A DNA stretch of 64,000 bases from Utricularia gibba (taxonomy: Eukaryota; Streptophyta; Magnoliopsida; Lamiales; Lentibulariaceae). Position numbers and translations under genes: made by a program. The DNA lies in contig NEEC01000007.1 of NCBI GenBank assembly GCA_002189035.1, forward strand, positions 3,224,001 to 3,288,000. Reading direction: 5' to 3'. Below, in pieces: positions 1 through 12,800 of the stretch (the stretch's first letter is position 1; each line of letters opens with the position of its first letter). Below the pieces are notes generated by a model that worked only from the letters and a program-made list of their open reading frames with translations, was not told the origin of the DNA and made no database searches.

Positions 1-329
1 TGGCCAAGTAACGTAAGCCCAGGCGAATCTCCTAAATCGGAGTCCCCTACGGGATATAGCAAATCGACTCGGAGTCTCCCACGATATATATATGCGATCC
101 ACCAACCCAGGCGTCAATAGCAAGAAAAAGCCCTGGTACGATTCGGGCACCAAAGGCAAAAGTCAATAGACACAACAAACCAACTCGAGGCTTCCCCTGA
201 AATGTGAACGTCACCAAAGGCAAAAGTGATGCACAAAAAACAGAGTAAATTAGAAGGAAACCCCGAACCGGGAGACCAAAATTATCCAAAAAGCCCCACA
301 GTAGGGTGAAAAACATCAAGTCAAAAATT

Positions 330-2460
330 ACTAAAGTACAGGAGGGGATGTGGGATTATCGGGAGGATTGGCAGAGGAACCGGTATGTCGTTCCATCCTT
401 GCCCTCAGCTTGACGTCATTCTCTCGCCCTATCCTCGCCCGAATTAGCGCAATCAGTCGCTCCCGATCAGCTTCGAACCCGAACTCCGAGGCCTAGAAAG
501 TATCCGCGATAACATCAAACATGTTCTCATCCTTCGTCAAGGGGTTTATCCTGTCGAAGTGCGGATCCATGATTGAAAGCCCAAATTCTCGGCTGAACTG
601 TCGTCTCTGACAGTATAGAAGTAAGCCGATTAAATCTCCTGCATAGATATCGGAGAGTTCGGCAAAACAGGCCGAGTTGACAAAGTCATCCAGAAGACCC
701 TGCCGAGATGCTTGTCGATCAAGTAATTCGGCCTCCAATGCTGAAATGCGGCCCCTGGCATGCTCTAACTCCGCTTCTGCCTCTTCAAATCGGACTTTGA
801 AGTCCTCTCTCTCTGATTGAGCGTCGTCAACCACCTTTCCCATTTCCTCGATCACATTTCGCAGTTCTTCCTCCTGGCGGCTGCATTTCCCTAAAACGAT
901 TTTCAACGAACTCCCCTCCTCCTCCAACAACTTTATCTGGGCGCTCTGAGCCACAACTTTCTCTCTGATTGAGCCTCCGATTGAGAGCCAATCTCTCTAA
1001 CCATTCCCCACCCAAGAGTCAGACCCTGAAAGAATATCCCAAGTCAAGGATCGACTACTTAGAATTTAGAAGAGGAAACGGGATACGTACCTGCCAGATC
1101 CCTTCAAGTACCTTCTCCGGCTGAACACCCGAGGTACTAGACATAGCTCCATCCAGGATTCCCCTTAGTTCAGCTAGGACTGAAGGTAGAGGAAGCACCG
1201 GGTTGTCCTTTACTTCTACGAGGGCAGAATCCCTCTGTAACTCGATTGGAAGAGCCGATGTTGAAGCACCAGCCGAAAAGAATCTTGCATCAGGAATAGG
1301 AGTATCGCTGAGATCGGGTGATGGAGGAAGTTTCTCTTTCCCTTTCCCGGCTGAAGGACGGGGAGTCAACTCCCGGATCTCGAAGACTTCTACTACTTGA
1401 TCCTCTGCCGAGGAAGGATCAGCGGCGTCCAGCTGAGCTCCAATCGTATCAGCCTGAAAGAAAAACCGAAAAAAAGGTTATAATCGGGAATTCGCAGTAA
1501 CTGTTAAATAGGAGACATACTGGTGCAGGGGAGGGATCCTTGGGTTCCTGCATCCTTTGCATCTCGGTAGAGAACCACGCCATCACCGAATCTTCCAGAG
1601 AGCTTCTTCGAGCCATCTCTTCAGCTGAAAACGAAAGAAGGAAAAGCAATAAGGCATAGTGTCGATTCTGAGACTCGGGAAAGCTGAACCCGACTACCTC
1701 TTTGCCTCTTTGAGGGTTTGTGCGCAACTGCCTTAACCCTTTTCTTTTTCTTGGGGGCCCCGGTTTGAACAGGTGGGGGAATCGGAGGTGAAGCCGGAAC
1801 AAGAGGGAAGGATGAAGAGGGGCTAAGAGGAAGGCTCCTCGAATCGGTGCCGTCGAAAGGAATGATATCGGGCCAATGGAGGTCTCGGGAACGACCGATA
1901 ATACATGATCTTTTCAACGACTCACCCGAGAACATCAAGGCACGAGACTCATACCGAACTGAGCCCCGACTAAGCCTCTCATAAAGGACTTCGCGAGATT
2001 CGGAAGAAGACCGATACGCACCCAAGATCTTGATCCTAAAAGGAGTTGGGGGATCGACTGGGAAGTTCCACCGAGAACCCAAAGGGGGAGCTATCCAAAT
2101 GAAAGAAGACCACCAATCATGGTGGGTATCGGGGGCTTTAACAACAAAGTTGAGGTTATCTTCGAATCGGCGGAATTGAAAGTGAGATATGCCATCCATC
2201 GGGGACTTAGCTTTACGAACGTCTATCTTGAAGAGATGACAGAAGTCCACCAGAGTCATAGCCGGATCCATACCGGCCGAATAGAAAAGGAAAGTGGTAA
2301 AGCAAAATATGGAATTCGGGGCGAGACAGTAAATCGGAATTGCAAAGGTATAGAGAAAACGGACTATTAAAGGGTGAAGAGGGAAGCGTAAACCGCTTTC
2401 GAAATAGGCAAGTGGAATTGAGAGATTGAACGGAGGCAGGGGGTCCTCACCTACCCCCAA
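330..2460 (-). pseudogene. Retrotransposon-borne 'putative gypsy type transposon' (Transposase_28-like) protein, multi-exon or broken
   Basis: The N-terminal part (2460 down to about 1621) has the hydrophobic pattern LPPFNLSIPLAYFESGL...HPLIVRFLYTF and later the W-rich stretch HHDWWSSFIW, typical of the plant Transposase_28/gypsy-type domain. It is followed by a basic Lys/Arg segment (KKKKRVK) that may be a nuclear signal. The middle part (about 1055-1400) is rich in Pro and Ser. The C-terminal part (about 493-954) is a clear coiled coil (many E/L/R heptads, e.g. ALEAELLDRQASRQG) ending in a conserved-looking acidic tail. The three parts are in different frames, joined either by introns or by decay. 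The function of these proteins is unknown; they travel with retroelements and are not host genes. Confidence 0.6.
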
Positions 2461-2599
2461 GGGATTTTAGTATCCCGAGCATGAGAAAGCTGGTACTCAT
2501 CAGGGATCGAGTATCGAATGCGAAGGGAGGGGATGTTTAGTTCACTAGATCTCCTACCCATTTTAAAAGAAGCCCAAAACCCTAGAACGAGGCAAGAAT

Positions 2600-3560
2600 C
2601 AGGAAGGGGAAGGACTTAGAATGACAAGGGGGACCCATCAAAAATCCCAGAAGACCGAACGGAAAAGACGAAGAACCGAATGATACCTGGAAAATTGGCG
2701 GTTTCTGACGGATATCGCGATGATCGAGCGGCGGACGAGTGTGACGGAGCACGGAGGGCACAAAACTCTTGCAGGCAACAGAAAGGGCAAAGGAAAGAAC
2801 TGACGCGAAGGGCGCTTATTTATACGGGAAAGGTTAGGGAGACGAAGCGTCGTGACGTTTGGGGTATCCAGAATGAGCGGGAAAAAACGTGGCGTGCCAA
2901 CGAGCCGACGCGTGGCAAAGAACAGCATGTGGCTTATTCGGGGGAAGCGACAGCTCAAGAATCGGTATCGTAGTAGTTTTGATCCCCCGATTTACCCCGA
3001 AAAGGGCTAATATCGGCGAATCAGAGGGGCTGAATGATAAGGGAAAAATCGGCCAAGGGTAATCGGTTCTTAAATGGCTGCCAAAAGAGATCCCGAGGGG
3101 ATAACGCCAGACGACAGATCGACGTCTGTCAGAAATCTGACAGGTATGGCCATATGACACAGTCTGAAAAGCGGCCGAATTACGGTATAACAGGCGGCCA
3201 ATATCTGAAAAGCGAGATCATATAGCAAGAGCAGAAAGCAACCGATATTTGCAGACACCAGAATTCGGTCAGAGTGAGCTCTCCTATAAATAAACGGAAT
3301 TATGACAAGAAAGGAGTTGGACTAAAAAAGATTTCTTCAATTTGTATTCTCCTCTTAGCGATCTCCATCTAGTGAAACTCTTTTCCAGCGAGTTCCGACA
3401 ACTCCGTGGTTTTTCCGCTTTCCGACGGTTTCCACGTAAAAAATCCTTACTCATTCTTATTTCAATCGCACCAACCGTGAAGAACATGACCAAGCGTGGC
3501 ATTCCCGACCACGCCTATCAGCTAAAACCGACCCCCAACGGATACCGATTTCACCCATAA
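2600..3560 (+). repeat. Probable LTR (boundaries approximate)
   Basis: This is a GC-rich stretch without a conserved protein. It contains a TATA box near 3281-3294 followed by a leader-like sequence. The right end near 3558 closes in CA. The left end is not resolved, so the length is a guess. Confidence 0.4.
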
Positions 3561-3918
3561 CATCTTTAAAATTGAAAAAAAAGATAGCTGACAACAAACA
3601 TGTTTGAAGTGAAATGAATAATATTATATTTTCAAATCATATATTAATTAAATCTATTTAATTTTTTTTTTTACTTTTTACATTAACTTAAAAATTATGA
3701 GACCTTAATTCAAGGCTCAACAATGATCACGTCATCAGAGCCCCAAACATGGTAGGGATGCCACTAAATTAGGGATTCAGTTGCATTGAGCGAAGTTTTT
3801 TCATCTGTCCATTTAACAAAAATACATTTAACAAAGAAGACAGGCTCCAAAAGGCAGGGGAATCTTCAGCCCTTGGCTTGTTCATCAAATGGAAATGCTT
3901 GTTTCCCTCCCCCGTAAT
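3561..3918. other. AT-rich spacer and 3' flank of the TBP gene
   Basis: It holds poly-T and AT-rich DNA between the retroelement and the TBP gene. The part near 3700-3918 is probably TBP 3'UTR. No coding signal is seen. Confidence 0.5.
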
Positions 3919-6065
3919 TCTACACCACAAAAATAGGGTAACATCACATGATAGAAATCAGAGACGGTTAAAAGGAAAATAGGCTTCACTTTCTGTGCAA
4001 AAAACTGGACCCAAACACATCCTAGATCGACCGGGCAAGGTGACAAACATAGATATATACCATACGCTTGCTCCAGCTTATCTAAGACTAGCCTTAGATG
4101 ATATGCTGTCTATTCATTGTAATAAACAAAACCCAGATTCAAGTTAACTTTCATTTCATACCACTGCTGAACCTTTCGAAATTCGGTGAGGACGGGGTAT
4201 ATATTCTCAAAGGCTAGATATGTTTCATCTCTGACCTGCAAATTAAAAGGAAGATCAGGGCAATGAACATTCTGCAGGGCGGCATATACATACTAGTGGC
4301 CATGGCCAATCTGCAAAGCTGAAAATTCGCTACCTTGGCTCCAGTAAGCACAATTTTTCCAGAGACAAAAATGAGAAGCACTATCTTGGGCTGTTTCATC
4401 CGGTAGATTAACCCAGGAAAGAGTTCTGGCTCATACTGATCAAGGAGTAACGAACAAAATGAAATTGAGGGGGGCCAAACAATAGGTAAGACCCATGATC
4501 AAAAGCATAAGTCGGTCACAGTTAAGCAATGAAACAGCTCACAACGCCCATGTGGAATACAGAAGATAACGCACTCTGCTGAACAGCAATACTCTTTCAT
4601 TCACAGTTCCATTCGATAAGACACATGAATAATTAAAAGGGTTAAATACGAGGGAGTAAAAAGAACACCCACACTTGAAAAGGCACCATGAGAATAAGCA
4701 AGGCCTTCAAGTCGGATGGGAAATTTTACATCACACGATCCAACTATGTTTTGAATCTTGAAATCCTACAAGTATTAACAAAAAATTAAGACAGCATCAA
4801 AAAGTCAGATGCTGAAGATAAGAGCCTAGGCTAACAGGTTTAATCAAAGTGAATTTAACAATCAAATAAATCAAGCGCACCTTGAACTTTGCTGGAAAAC
4901 CAAGCTTTTGAATGATTCGTGCATACTGGAAAAAGAAAAATAAAGTAAATGGTAAACCAATCCAAGAATGCCTCTTCAACAGAAAATGTACACGAACACA
5001 TCACGCAGCACCAAAGCCAATTGCCCCAAATGAATTTTCACTGGAATGCAACTCAACATATCAGATAATCTGCAGTACCTTCCGAGCAGCCAATTTTGAC
5101 TGTTGCTCACTTTTTGCTCCTGTGCATACCTGAGAGCAAATGGGGATGGAAAATTAAGAAAAAAATAACTGAAGTCAAAATTGGACACAAAACTAATTCA
5201 CAATGAGAATTCTCGAAAATTTTACCACATACCATCTTCCCAGAGGCAAATATAAGAGCGGTTGTTTTCGGCTCTCTTATTCTCATAATTACAGCAGCAA
5301 AACGCTATAACACCAAAACACATGTAAGAATACTCGATAAATTATGGAAGGTAAAAGCAGGTACAAGAATAAGTTTTGACATTTTCTGATACAATTAGAA
5401 GGTGGAATACAAAAGCAGAAGAAGAATTTCAGTGGAAAAATTTCTGATCAAAAGACCAAATTATAGCCATAGTATCACTAGGGTATTTTGCTTCTCAAGC
5501 TGCAGGCATCAACAGGTTAAGGCACCACACGCATCATGCGATTACCTTACCTTAGGGTTATACTCAGCATTTCGGGCCTGCAATGCTATTGCTTTCAGAT
5601 CCAATTTACAATCCAAGTTGACGGTTGATACAATGTTCCTTAATTGTTTAGAGAAGAAAAAACCAAATAATATGAAATGGTCACATTATTGCCATGCAGC
5701 TTGCAACATAATATGCTTGTAGAGGGCACCCAAGAATTCAAATCCACTAGTTTGCATTCTAGATAAGCTCATAGTTTCAACTCAGTCATCCTTACTCTTT
5801 CTCGACAATCAAACTCTAGTAGTCTCAGAATAATCATGCACAGCAGGGAGCGGTCTCCTAATTTATAACTCGCTTTGAGGATGTAATCGAAGAATTAGCA
5901 AACATAAATTGGTTCACAGTCCGAGTTTTAACTTAATATACCAATTAACCAGGTCCCACATCAAATCAACAAAAAATTATCTTACTGAAGAATTGGAACA
6001 ATTCCAGAAGGATGCTTAGCAAGATCAACTGGCTGGTTCCCTTCTATTCCTTGAGGGTCTGCCAT
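3919..6065 (-). CDS. TBP: TATA-binding protein (TBP), general transcription factor
   Basis: TBP binds the TATA box as the core of TFIID and serves RNA polymerases I, II and III in the nucleus. Coding exons on the minus strand are 5986-6065, 5551-5638, 5233-5304, 5079-5129, 4881-4925, 4673-4765, 4334-4435 and 4162-4235, and all borders are GT-AG. The product is 201 aa, as usual for plant TBPs. It starts MADPQGIEG and then has two saddle repeats: [18 protein letters not shown] with [17 protein letters not shown], and [20 protein letters not shown] with [16 protein letters not shown]. It ends in FRKVQQ. The eighth exon ends in TG before a gtatga donor, so the stop TGA is completed by an A after an acceptor, best at 3919. 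Without that intron the protein would run on 17 residues. All residues of the core look intact. Confidence 0.95.
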
Positions 6066-6264
6066 CAGGCACCTGTCTGCACCCAACGCAGACATCAAAT
6101 TTCACGCACAACCCCAGAATGACAAAAAGATACTTCTAGGATTCAATTTCAATTTCGCTCTTTTATCGTGAATACAAGTACATTGAGTCAAACAAAAAGG
6201 ATCCCCATAGACTAGCCAGTAGAGGGCGAAAACGATGAATCGGCTACAAGAACGAAAACCACCA

Positions 6265-6435
6265 CCTGAAACAAATCGCCTGCTCGAATCTAGTTCAAAT
6301 TTCACCGTGATCTTCCGGACGGCTTCAATTGAGAATCCTACGACTGAGGATGATGTCCGATGGAGAGCGATGCCGGAACGAGGAGACAAAAAAATCGCGG
6401 TTAGCAATTTTGCAGTAGAGCGAATATATAAGGGG
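6265..6435 (-). promoter_or_regulatory. TBP promoter and 5'UTR exon
   Basis: A minus-strand TATA box (cttatatattcg, about 6421-6433) lies just upstream of a probable noncoding first exon (about 6270-6400). That exon ends at a CAG/GTGGTG donor and would be spliced to an acceptor (ttgggtgcag) a few bases before the ATG at 6065. Confidence 0.55.
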
Positions 6436-6479
6436 AGGTATGAATATATGAGGGAAATCCGAAAGGGGTAATATTGTAA

Positions 6480-6938
6480 TTTAATGTCTTAAACATCTTT
6501 CATTTGCCTTCTCGACGTTGAGCTTTCAGCCCATGCTTAGAGCCGGTGGCATCATTTGTGACCATTGTCTAAAAAATTATTTTAAAATAAAAAATATATA
6601 TCACAATTGGATCACTTCCTAATATAATATTTTTTTAGGAAAAACATTAATATATTTTTTATTTTTTAATAACGAAAGATTCTATCCTATCAATCATTCA
6701 AACTGCAAACTTTTGTGAAATGGAGGCGAAAAGAATTCCTGATTCAATGCGCTGTTTTCTAATGGTTCTTATCCGGGACTGGGTGTCGGAGGCGAGGCGA
6801 GGCTCCCTTCCCCAATACGCATTGGCCTGCTGCGTGCAAGCAAGAATTGTGTCTGAGAGAATCCCGATGACTAGCAGTAAGTGGTTCATTTTCATGAATG
6901 GGAGGAGCAGGTGGCCGCACTGGTTTACGGCATGGCTC
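6480..6938. other. Spacer between the TBP promoter and the 3' end of the PGM-like gene
   Basis: 6540-6700 is AT-rich. 6700-6938 is less AT-rich and is probably 3'UTR of the minus-strand phosphoglycerate-mutase-like gene. Plus-strand reading frames here are unsupported. Confidence 0.4.
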
Positions 6939-8662
6939 TCAATCTTGCTGGGGAGGGTCGGCCCCGTCGGGGATCTTTCCAGGAAAATCAGTCATGGAAT
7001 ACGCCGGAGCAGTGGAGCTGCAAGTTGGGAAACCACAAGGGCGAGGAGTTGAATGGTGGTGTTGAACGCAGAAATGAACACATCAGGGATTGGGATGAAC
7101 TCTGTACCTTCTATCGGCAAGGACCACAGACCTGAGCTCACAGTTCCTGAACCTGCAAAACCACACAGCCCAAGTCAGATTTTGTCTCTCTTCACTCGAT
7201 CATCCTTCCAGGAGGTCACAAAACACACATACGGTTTTGATATCTCGGTTTTAACTGCTGGGTGGCAATCACTCCCGAAAGCAGCAAGTGTGTGAACCAG
7301 AAACCCACTGTGAGTCACCACAGCTATCTCTTTTTCTTTCCGGGTGCTCAGCCTACAACGCCACATTAGAATAGGTATATCTATGTGCAGGTGATTATCA
7401 AGCAGAACTAAATCCCCAGCAGGAGTGTGTTTGTTACCAGTTAAAAAACTTGAGGCCTCTGTTAGCAAGCTCTTCATTTTCCTCTCTGACATCAAGCTCC
7501 CAGAGAATGTCCTCGTCGCTTTCGATCTGATAAAAGACACGAAGATCGAATAGGATGTTACTGGAAGGAAAGAGATGGGAAGGAACTAAGACTTGCCAGT
7601 GAGAAATCAACGCCCGGGAAAAACGGCTTGTATTCGCTTATGCTCCTCCTCTTATCGCACCAGTGAACTCCCTGCAGAAATCCATGCAACACTGAGGCGC
7701 ATTTCATCAATATTTAAATGATTTCAGTTGCTGCATTTCTCAGTGTACCAAATGCTCTCTACAGAGTTCCATTGCCACAAATGGAGGTGCATTCAGACTG
7801 GAAATTGCTCCACGGTCACTGCTCCATGTGTTTCCAGTCATAAGTGGAGCTGCGTCTGTTCCATCTATGTAACCATCTCCACCAAAAACTCCCACAGCTG
7901 TTTGTATCGTCCTGCAACACATTGGGATTAATCATCATCCTCATTCAAAGGGGAAAAAATAACTTTGTTTATAGCATTAAGATAAACCATAACTAGCTCC
8001 ATTGGTTGGTACATGGAATTACAACCTAAATGCTTCACATAATGACGATAGCACTTCCCTAAGGGCAGAGTTATACAACAACAAGCAAGAAACATCTTAC
8101 CTCAGCAAAGGAGAGACAACGACCAACTCAATTCTCTTGTAAAGCCCAGAAGAGTGAACATGTTTGCGTAGACTATCTACCTAAAAAAGAGCAAAAGAGC
8201 TTACTGGAAAAGCATAAACCATATTCAATAGGAACATGTAGCATGAGCATACCATAAGACAATGAAAAGAATAGGCCAGGCAGCTACTATATGCGACATC
8301 CTCATTGAACATGGTATGATTGATTATGGGTGTGGGACACTAGTCGCATTTCAACACAGCCCAGAAATAAAGTATCTCGAATGCAAAGAATTCAGAAAAT
8401 AGAACAAGTCTATGATGACCTGCTGCCACCCGAGAGGTGTAAGCTGTGCATCAAAAAGCTCAGGCTCCAAATACGCACTGTGATCCTTCTCTCCAGCCAC
8501 GTTGTGGAAACCTTGAGCATGTCTCACCTACATTGAACAAAACCATAATCATCAGCAGGTTTATAGAAACTCATAATCCCAGAAAAAAAGAGAAGCATTA
8601 ACCAAGTGAATAGTCTTGCAGCGATGTAGAGGATACAAGCCTTGTCCACGTTCAGTAACCAT
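6939..8662 (-). CDS. Phosphoglycerate mutase-like protein (histidine phosphatase superfamily)
   Basis: Nine coding exons: 8603-8662, 8420-8527, 8101-8180, 7749-7911, 7597-7671, 7438-7526, 7233-7352, 7108-7152 and 6939-7017. They sum to 819 nt, giving 272 aa, close to the plant family length. The catalytic histidine sits in HLVRHAQGFHNVAGEKDH near residue 24, formed across the first intron. The second histidine is in VVTHSGF. Other conserved blocks are LTPLGWQQ, VVVSPLLRTIQTAVG and NAPPFVAMELCREHL. The family includes phosphatases and mutases acting on small phosphorylated substrates; the true substrate of this plant clade is not known to me. Intron 5 (7672 side to 7527 side of exon 7597-7671) has a GC donor: CTG/GCAAGT. 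A noncoding first exon probably lies near 9000-9150, because an AG precedes the ATG by three bases. Confidence 0.9.
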
Positions 8663-9247
8663 TTCTGCAAACCAAAAGTAAAAATAAAAGCATCCCATAT
8701 GAAGAACGGGATTGTTTAAACCATATTTTCCATAGGAGATGCGTTCAGTTCTATGCAAGCTCAACAAAATCATCCAATACCCCACATCTCGAAATGAAAA
8801 AGAGGACCACTCGCAATAAAACCCATGCGAATATGCTTCTGAGGAAAAGAATGTTCCCCATCATAGTCAAATATGAACGTCGAACAGCCATTATGAAATC
8901 ACGCCTCTAGTCGACACCCAGAAAAAAGAAATAGCGCAGAAAACAAGAACGCGGATGAATTATTTCAAACCAACATGCCAAATCCAGAAAATAATGAATA
9001 TCCGGAAGATGCACAACCCTCCCCTCAGACAACGCGGAGGAAAAAGAAAGGTATTCAGAAGATACCGAAAGCGGAGGTAGATGCCGACGGAGGAACGTGG
9101 TGGTTCGGCGGTTTGACGCAGAAAGTTTCCCGAGAAGCGGAAATCTGGGAAGCGTTATTTGTGATGTAATTACTATTATTGCACGAAAAGTGTTTATAGG
9201 AACCGAGCGGCCAATGAAATGATAAAGTGGCAGATGCAATGGCGGCC
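8663..9247 (-). promoter_or_regulatory. 5' region of the PGM-like gene, interrupted upstream by the MULE
   Basis: It holds a 5'UTR intron and the proximal promoter of the minus-strand gene. A short plus-strand frame at 8975-9169 is low-complexity and unsupported. The MULE target duplication begins at 9248. Confidence 0.45.
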
Positions 9248-9257
9248 GGCGACATTT
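9248..9257. repeat. Left target-site duplication of the MULE
   Basis: The sequence ggcgacattt is identical to the right copy at 14505-14514. Confidence 0.85.
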
Positions 9258-9355
9258 GGCTGAATTTGGGATCAGGCACCTGACACCTCTTTCTCTTTAT
9301 CACATACCAATACTTCGAAAAGTATTTGGTGTAGGGCACCTGTTTTCATTTATAT
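9258..9355. repeat. Left terminal inverted repeat of the MULE
   Basis: It matches the reverse complement of about 14405-14504. The inner 20 bp are almost identical and the outer part is diverged (roughly two thirds by eye). Confidence 0.7.
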
Positions 9356-9879
9356 TTTTTTAATGTGTTTTAAAACAAATAATTATTAACATTTTACATA
9401 ATCAATATAAGTCTTATTTGTAAAGATTTATTACTATAACGTTTTTTAAGTAATTTGTATATAAATTTAATGTCAAAGTTTTTAAATAACAATAAAAAAA
9501 ATTTAATATTTGAATAGCAACTTAGTTATTAAATAATAAATGGTAAAAAATAAGACTTAGTTACAAACCGTTTGGACAAATCAAATAAACCATTTTTATT
9601 ACAATTAATAATGAATTTTTTATATATTTAATGATATTAGTGAAACAAAACAAATTTGATGGCAAAAATGAAAACAATTCCCATGTTTAACGGTTTGTAT
9701 GACATTTTTCCAAAAAATAAACATAATCTTTCAATACAAATATTCTTTACTTTGATTGGTATCATGAAAATACATTTCTTATTTTCAAAGTTATTCTATA
9801 TTTTGTCTATAAAAGCCTTGAAGCCGTTCATTGATAAATCATTCATTATTTTAGTTGCTCAATTAATGGCTAAGTTACT

Positions 9880-12800
9880 TTGAAGTTGTTGTTTGGAGGT
9901 TCTTTTATCAATGATCTTCATACCGGGTACATGCATTATGATCGAAATCCAATAAGCATTATTATTGTTCAGCCTAATCTTTCATATGAAGAATTGCCCA
10001 GGAATATTTGTAGAGAATTGAATATAAATCCTAATTTATATTCAATTCGGATCACCGCCAAATTCTTCGATGCAAATACAAGTGATATTAGCCATGTTCC
10101 ACTTACAAATACGGATTTGTTGCGCTGGATATTAATGTCACATAACAAGGATTCGAGTATTGAACTTTATATTGAAACGGAAAGTTCGGGTTTTCCTTCT
10201 TCTTCTAATTGGCATGGTAATTATTTAATTATTTCAAATTTATTTTTTTTACATATAATTTGTCAACCTTTACAATTTCACAATTTCAGGTGATGAATAT
10301 AATTTGAATACTCCATATTTCGAGAATCAAAACACAAATAGATATATCAACTATAATGAAAACTTTGATCCATTTGATCCTAATTTTGGTTTTTCAACGG
10401 CTTATTAACAACCAACACTAGAAAATGGTTAGATTTGCATTTTTATAAGGTTAAAATATTTTTTTCAGTATTCAATAAATATTCCATGTTTTTTTTATCA
10501 GCTTTAGAACATTATGATGAGGTTAACACTGATGAAGATGACTTGACATATATACCAACTGATCATGATGACTCAGATGAAATGCATGCAGATAGTGCTT
10601 CTAATATGCTGGCAGATGTTGAAGAAGAGATTCCTGAATATGAATCACAAGAAGATGAACCATCCTCACTACCATAAATGTGGCAGTATGCATCTATGCA
10701 AAGTGACTATTCAATGAATTACTATAATGAAGATTCAAAAGAGCTATCAATTGGCATGGATTTTAAAGACAAGCAAGTTTTGAAGGATGCTATGAAATTA
10801 TACAATATCAACGTCAAAAGGGAGTATATATTACGAAGAGGAAATAATTCACTTTATGGTGTTAAATGTCTGCAACCAAATTGTTCGTGGTATTTGAATG
10901 CAGGGCCACAAAAACGAACAGGCACATGGAAGATTTCTTCATACAATGGGCCACATACATGTGAGCCAAGAAACTCTTTGGTTAAAAAGCATGTTAACTT
11001 GGCATTTGATTTCATTGCTCCTCGAATAATCCATCTTATATTGGATACAAATGTGAAGATAACAGCTAGAGCAATTCAAGCTTATATCAAAAGAGAATAT
11101 AAGTTCACAATTTCTTATTGGCAAGCATGGATGGCTTTGACTAAGGCATATGAGTTACAATATGGTTCATGGGATGATTCATGTGCAGAGTTACCAAATT
11201 ATCTTGAAGAGGTGAAACGGCAAAATCCGGGTACTATTGTGAATTTTGAGAATAATATAGATGTTAAAGGGAGAAAACTCCTAAAATATGTTTTCTGAAC
11301 TTTTGGATTTGTCATAGAAGCTTTTAAATATTGAAGATCAGTGCTTTGTGTTGACGCAACACATCTCTCAAGTGGTTATAAATATGTATTATTGGCTGCA
11401 GTAGCTATTGATGCAAATAAGCATATATTACCTGTGGTATATGGGTTTGTGCCTTCAGAATCAGGTTCATCTTGGAAATGGTTTTTAGAGAATCTTGATA
11501 TTCATGTTGTTCGTGAATGTCAAGTATGTATCATAAGTGACCGAGGCTCAGGTTTAGTAGCTACTTATGGGAAAATTCCGAAGTTTAGTCCTCCTCTTGG
11601 GAATCATAAATGATGCCTATATCATTTAAGGAGTAATTGCTTGAAATACAACAAAAAGAAGTCTACATCGCGGATTAAGGATCTCATATGGTCTGCTGCT
11701 GTCGCACGAACAGAAAAAGAATTCTTAGAAAGAATGCAAGCGGTTTATGATTCATGTCCCGGAGCATATAAATATATGATGGATATACCCGTTGAATTGT
11801 AGACATTAGTTTACGATAATAGAGACAGGTATGTAATTTTTAATATATTTTAAAATTCTAAATTAATTTCCTAACATATTTATGTTTGTGAAGACACACC
11901 ATCATGACGACAAATCATGTGGAGGCATTAAATCGTGTACTCAAAGGAACTCGACGCCTTCCTCCTACTGCTATTGCAAAGGTTTATTTTCTTATTTCAA
12001 CCATCATTATGAGATTAAATATAAATAACTAAATGATTATCCACGTCACATTTGAGAAATAGCTTTATTATTTTGAGAAAGGCAAAGAGAGAGCTACTAA
12101 GTATTGTGCACAAGGAAAATATTTTGCAGAAAAAATTGAACAAGTTTACAAGCATCACAAGGAACAAGTTCAAAACCTTCTTTGCAAAAGATATAATGAT
12201 CGAAACATGGAGTGCGATGTTACTAAGATGGGAATTCATAATTCTACTACTTTTAGAGTAAACATACGAAATGGAACATGTGACTGTGGATTTTGGCAAA
12301 CAGAATCTCTTCCATGCCTTCATGCACAAAGGGTATGTTTTATATTAATCTATATTTTATTTTTTATATCTAACACAATATCTTATTGTAGGCTTGTCAT
12401 GAATTTAATATAAATCCAAGAACAAGGGCAAGTCAGTTTTATCAGATTTGTTTTATGGAGAAAACTTATGCATATGAGGTTCACCCTTGTTGAGATAAGT
12501 CATATTGGCCATCTACTAGTTTTACACTTCATGTTGATCTTGAATATGAAAGTACAAGGATTGGTCATAAGAAGACATCACGTTATTAGGGTGCTGTTGA
12601 TTTTCAAAATCGTAAAGGACATCATTCTGTTGGAGTATAAAAACCACGTAAAACAACTATAGAGACTCCTGCTGAACAAGAGTATGTTCATCATGGTTTA
12701 GAAGTTCATCACCTTAGCGTCGTGATATGATATTGATGTCATCTAATTTTGAAGAAGTAAATCCAAGTACTTATAGACAATCAAGTTTTTATGGAGAAAA

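Larger units (their letters stand above)
1..3560. mobile_element. 3' part of a Ty3/gypsy LTR retrotransposon (Tat/Ogre-like), left side cut by the window
   Basis: The block holds a minus-strand Transposase_28-like reading frame (about 330-2460) followed by a GC-richer stretch (about 2600-3560) that resembles an LTR read on the plus strand. The LTR-like part has a plus-strand TATA box (tcctataaataaac, near 3281-3294) and a leader-like stretch, and ends near 3558 in ...ttcaccca. An extra ORF lying antisense just before the 3' LTR is a known layout in the Tat/Ogre lineage of plant gypsy elements; I recall this from the literature and did not check it. I could not fix the LTR start, polypurine tract or target duplication. 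The element's pol genes would lie to the left of the window. Confidence 0.6.

Noticed and set aside
6720-7295. Plus-strand frames opposite the PGM-like gene
   Set aside because: They are shadows of exons and introns whose minus-strand frames are conserved.
8975-9169. Plus-strand 64-aa frame
   Set aside because: Lys/Glu-rich low complexity in the promoter of a minus-strand gene; no support.
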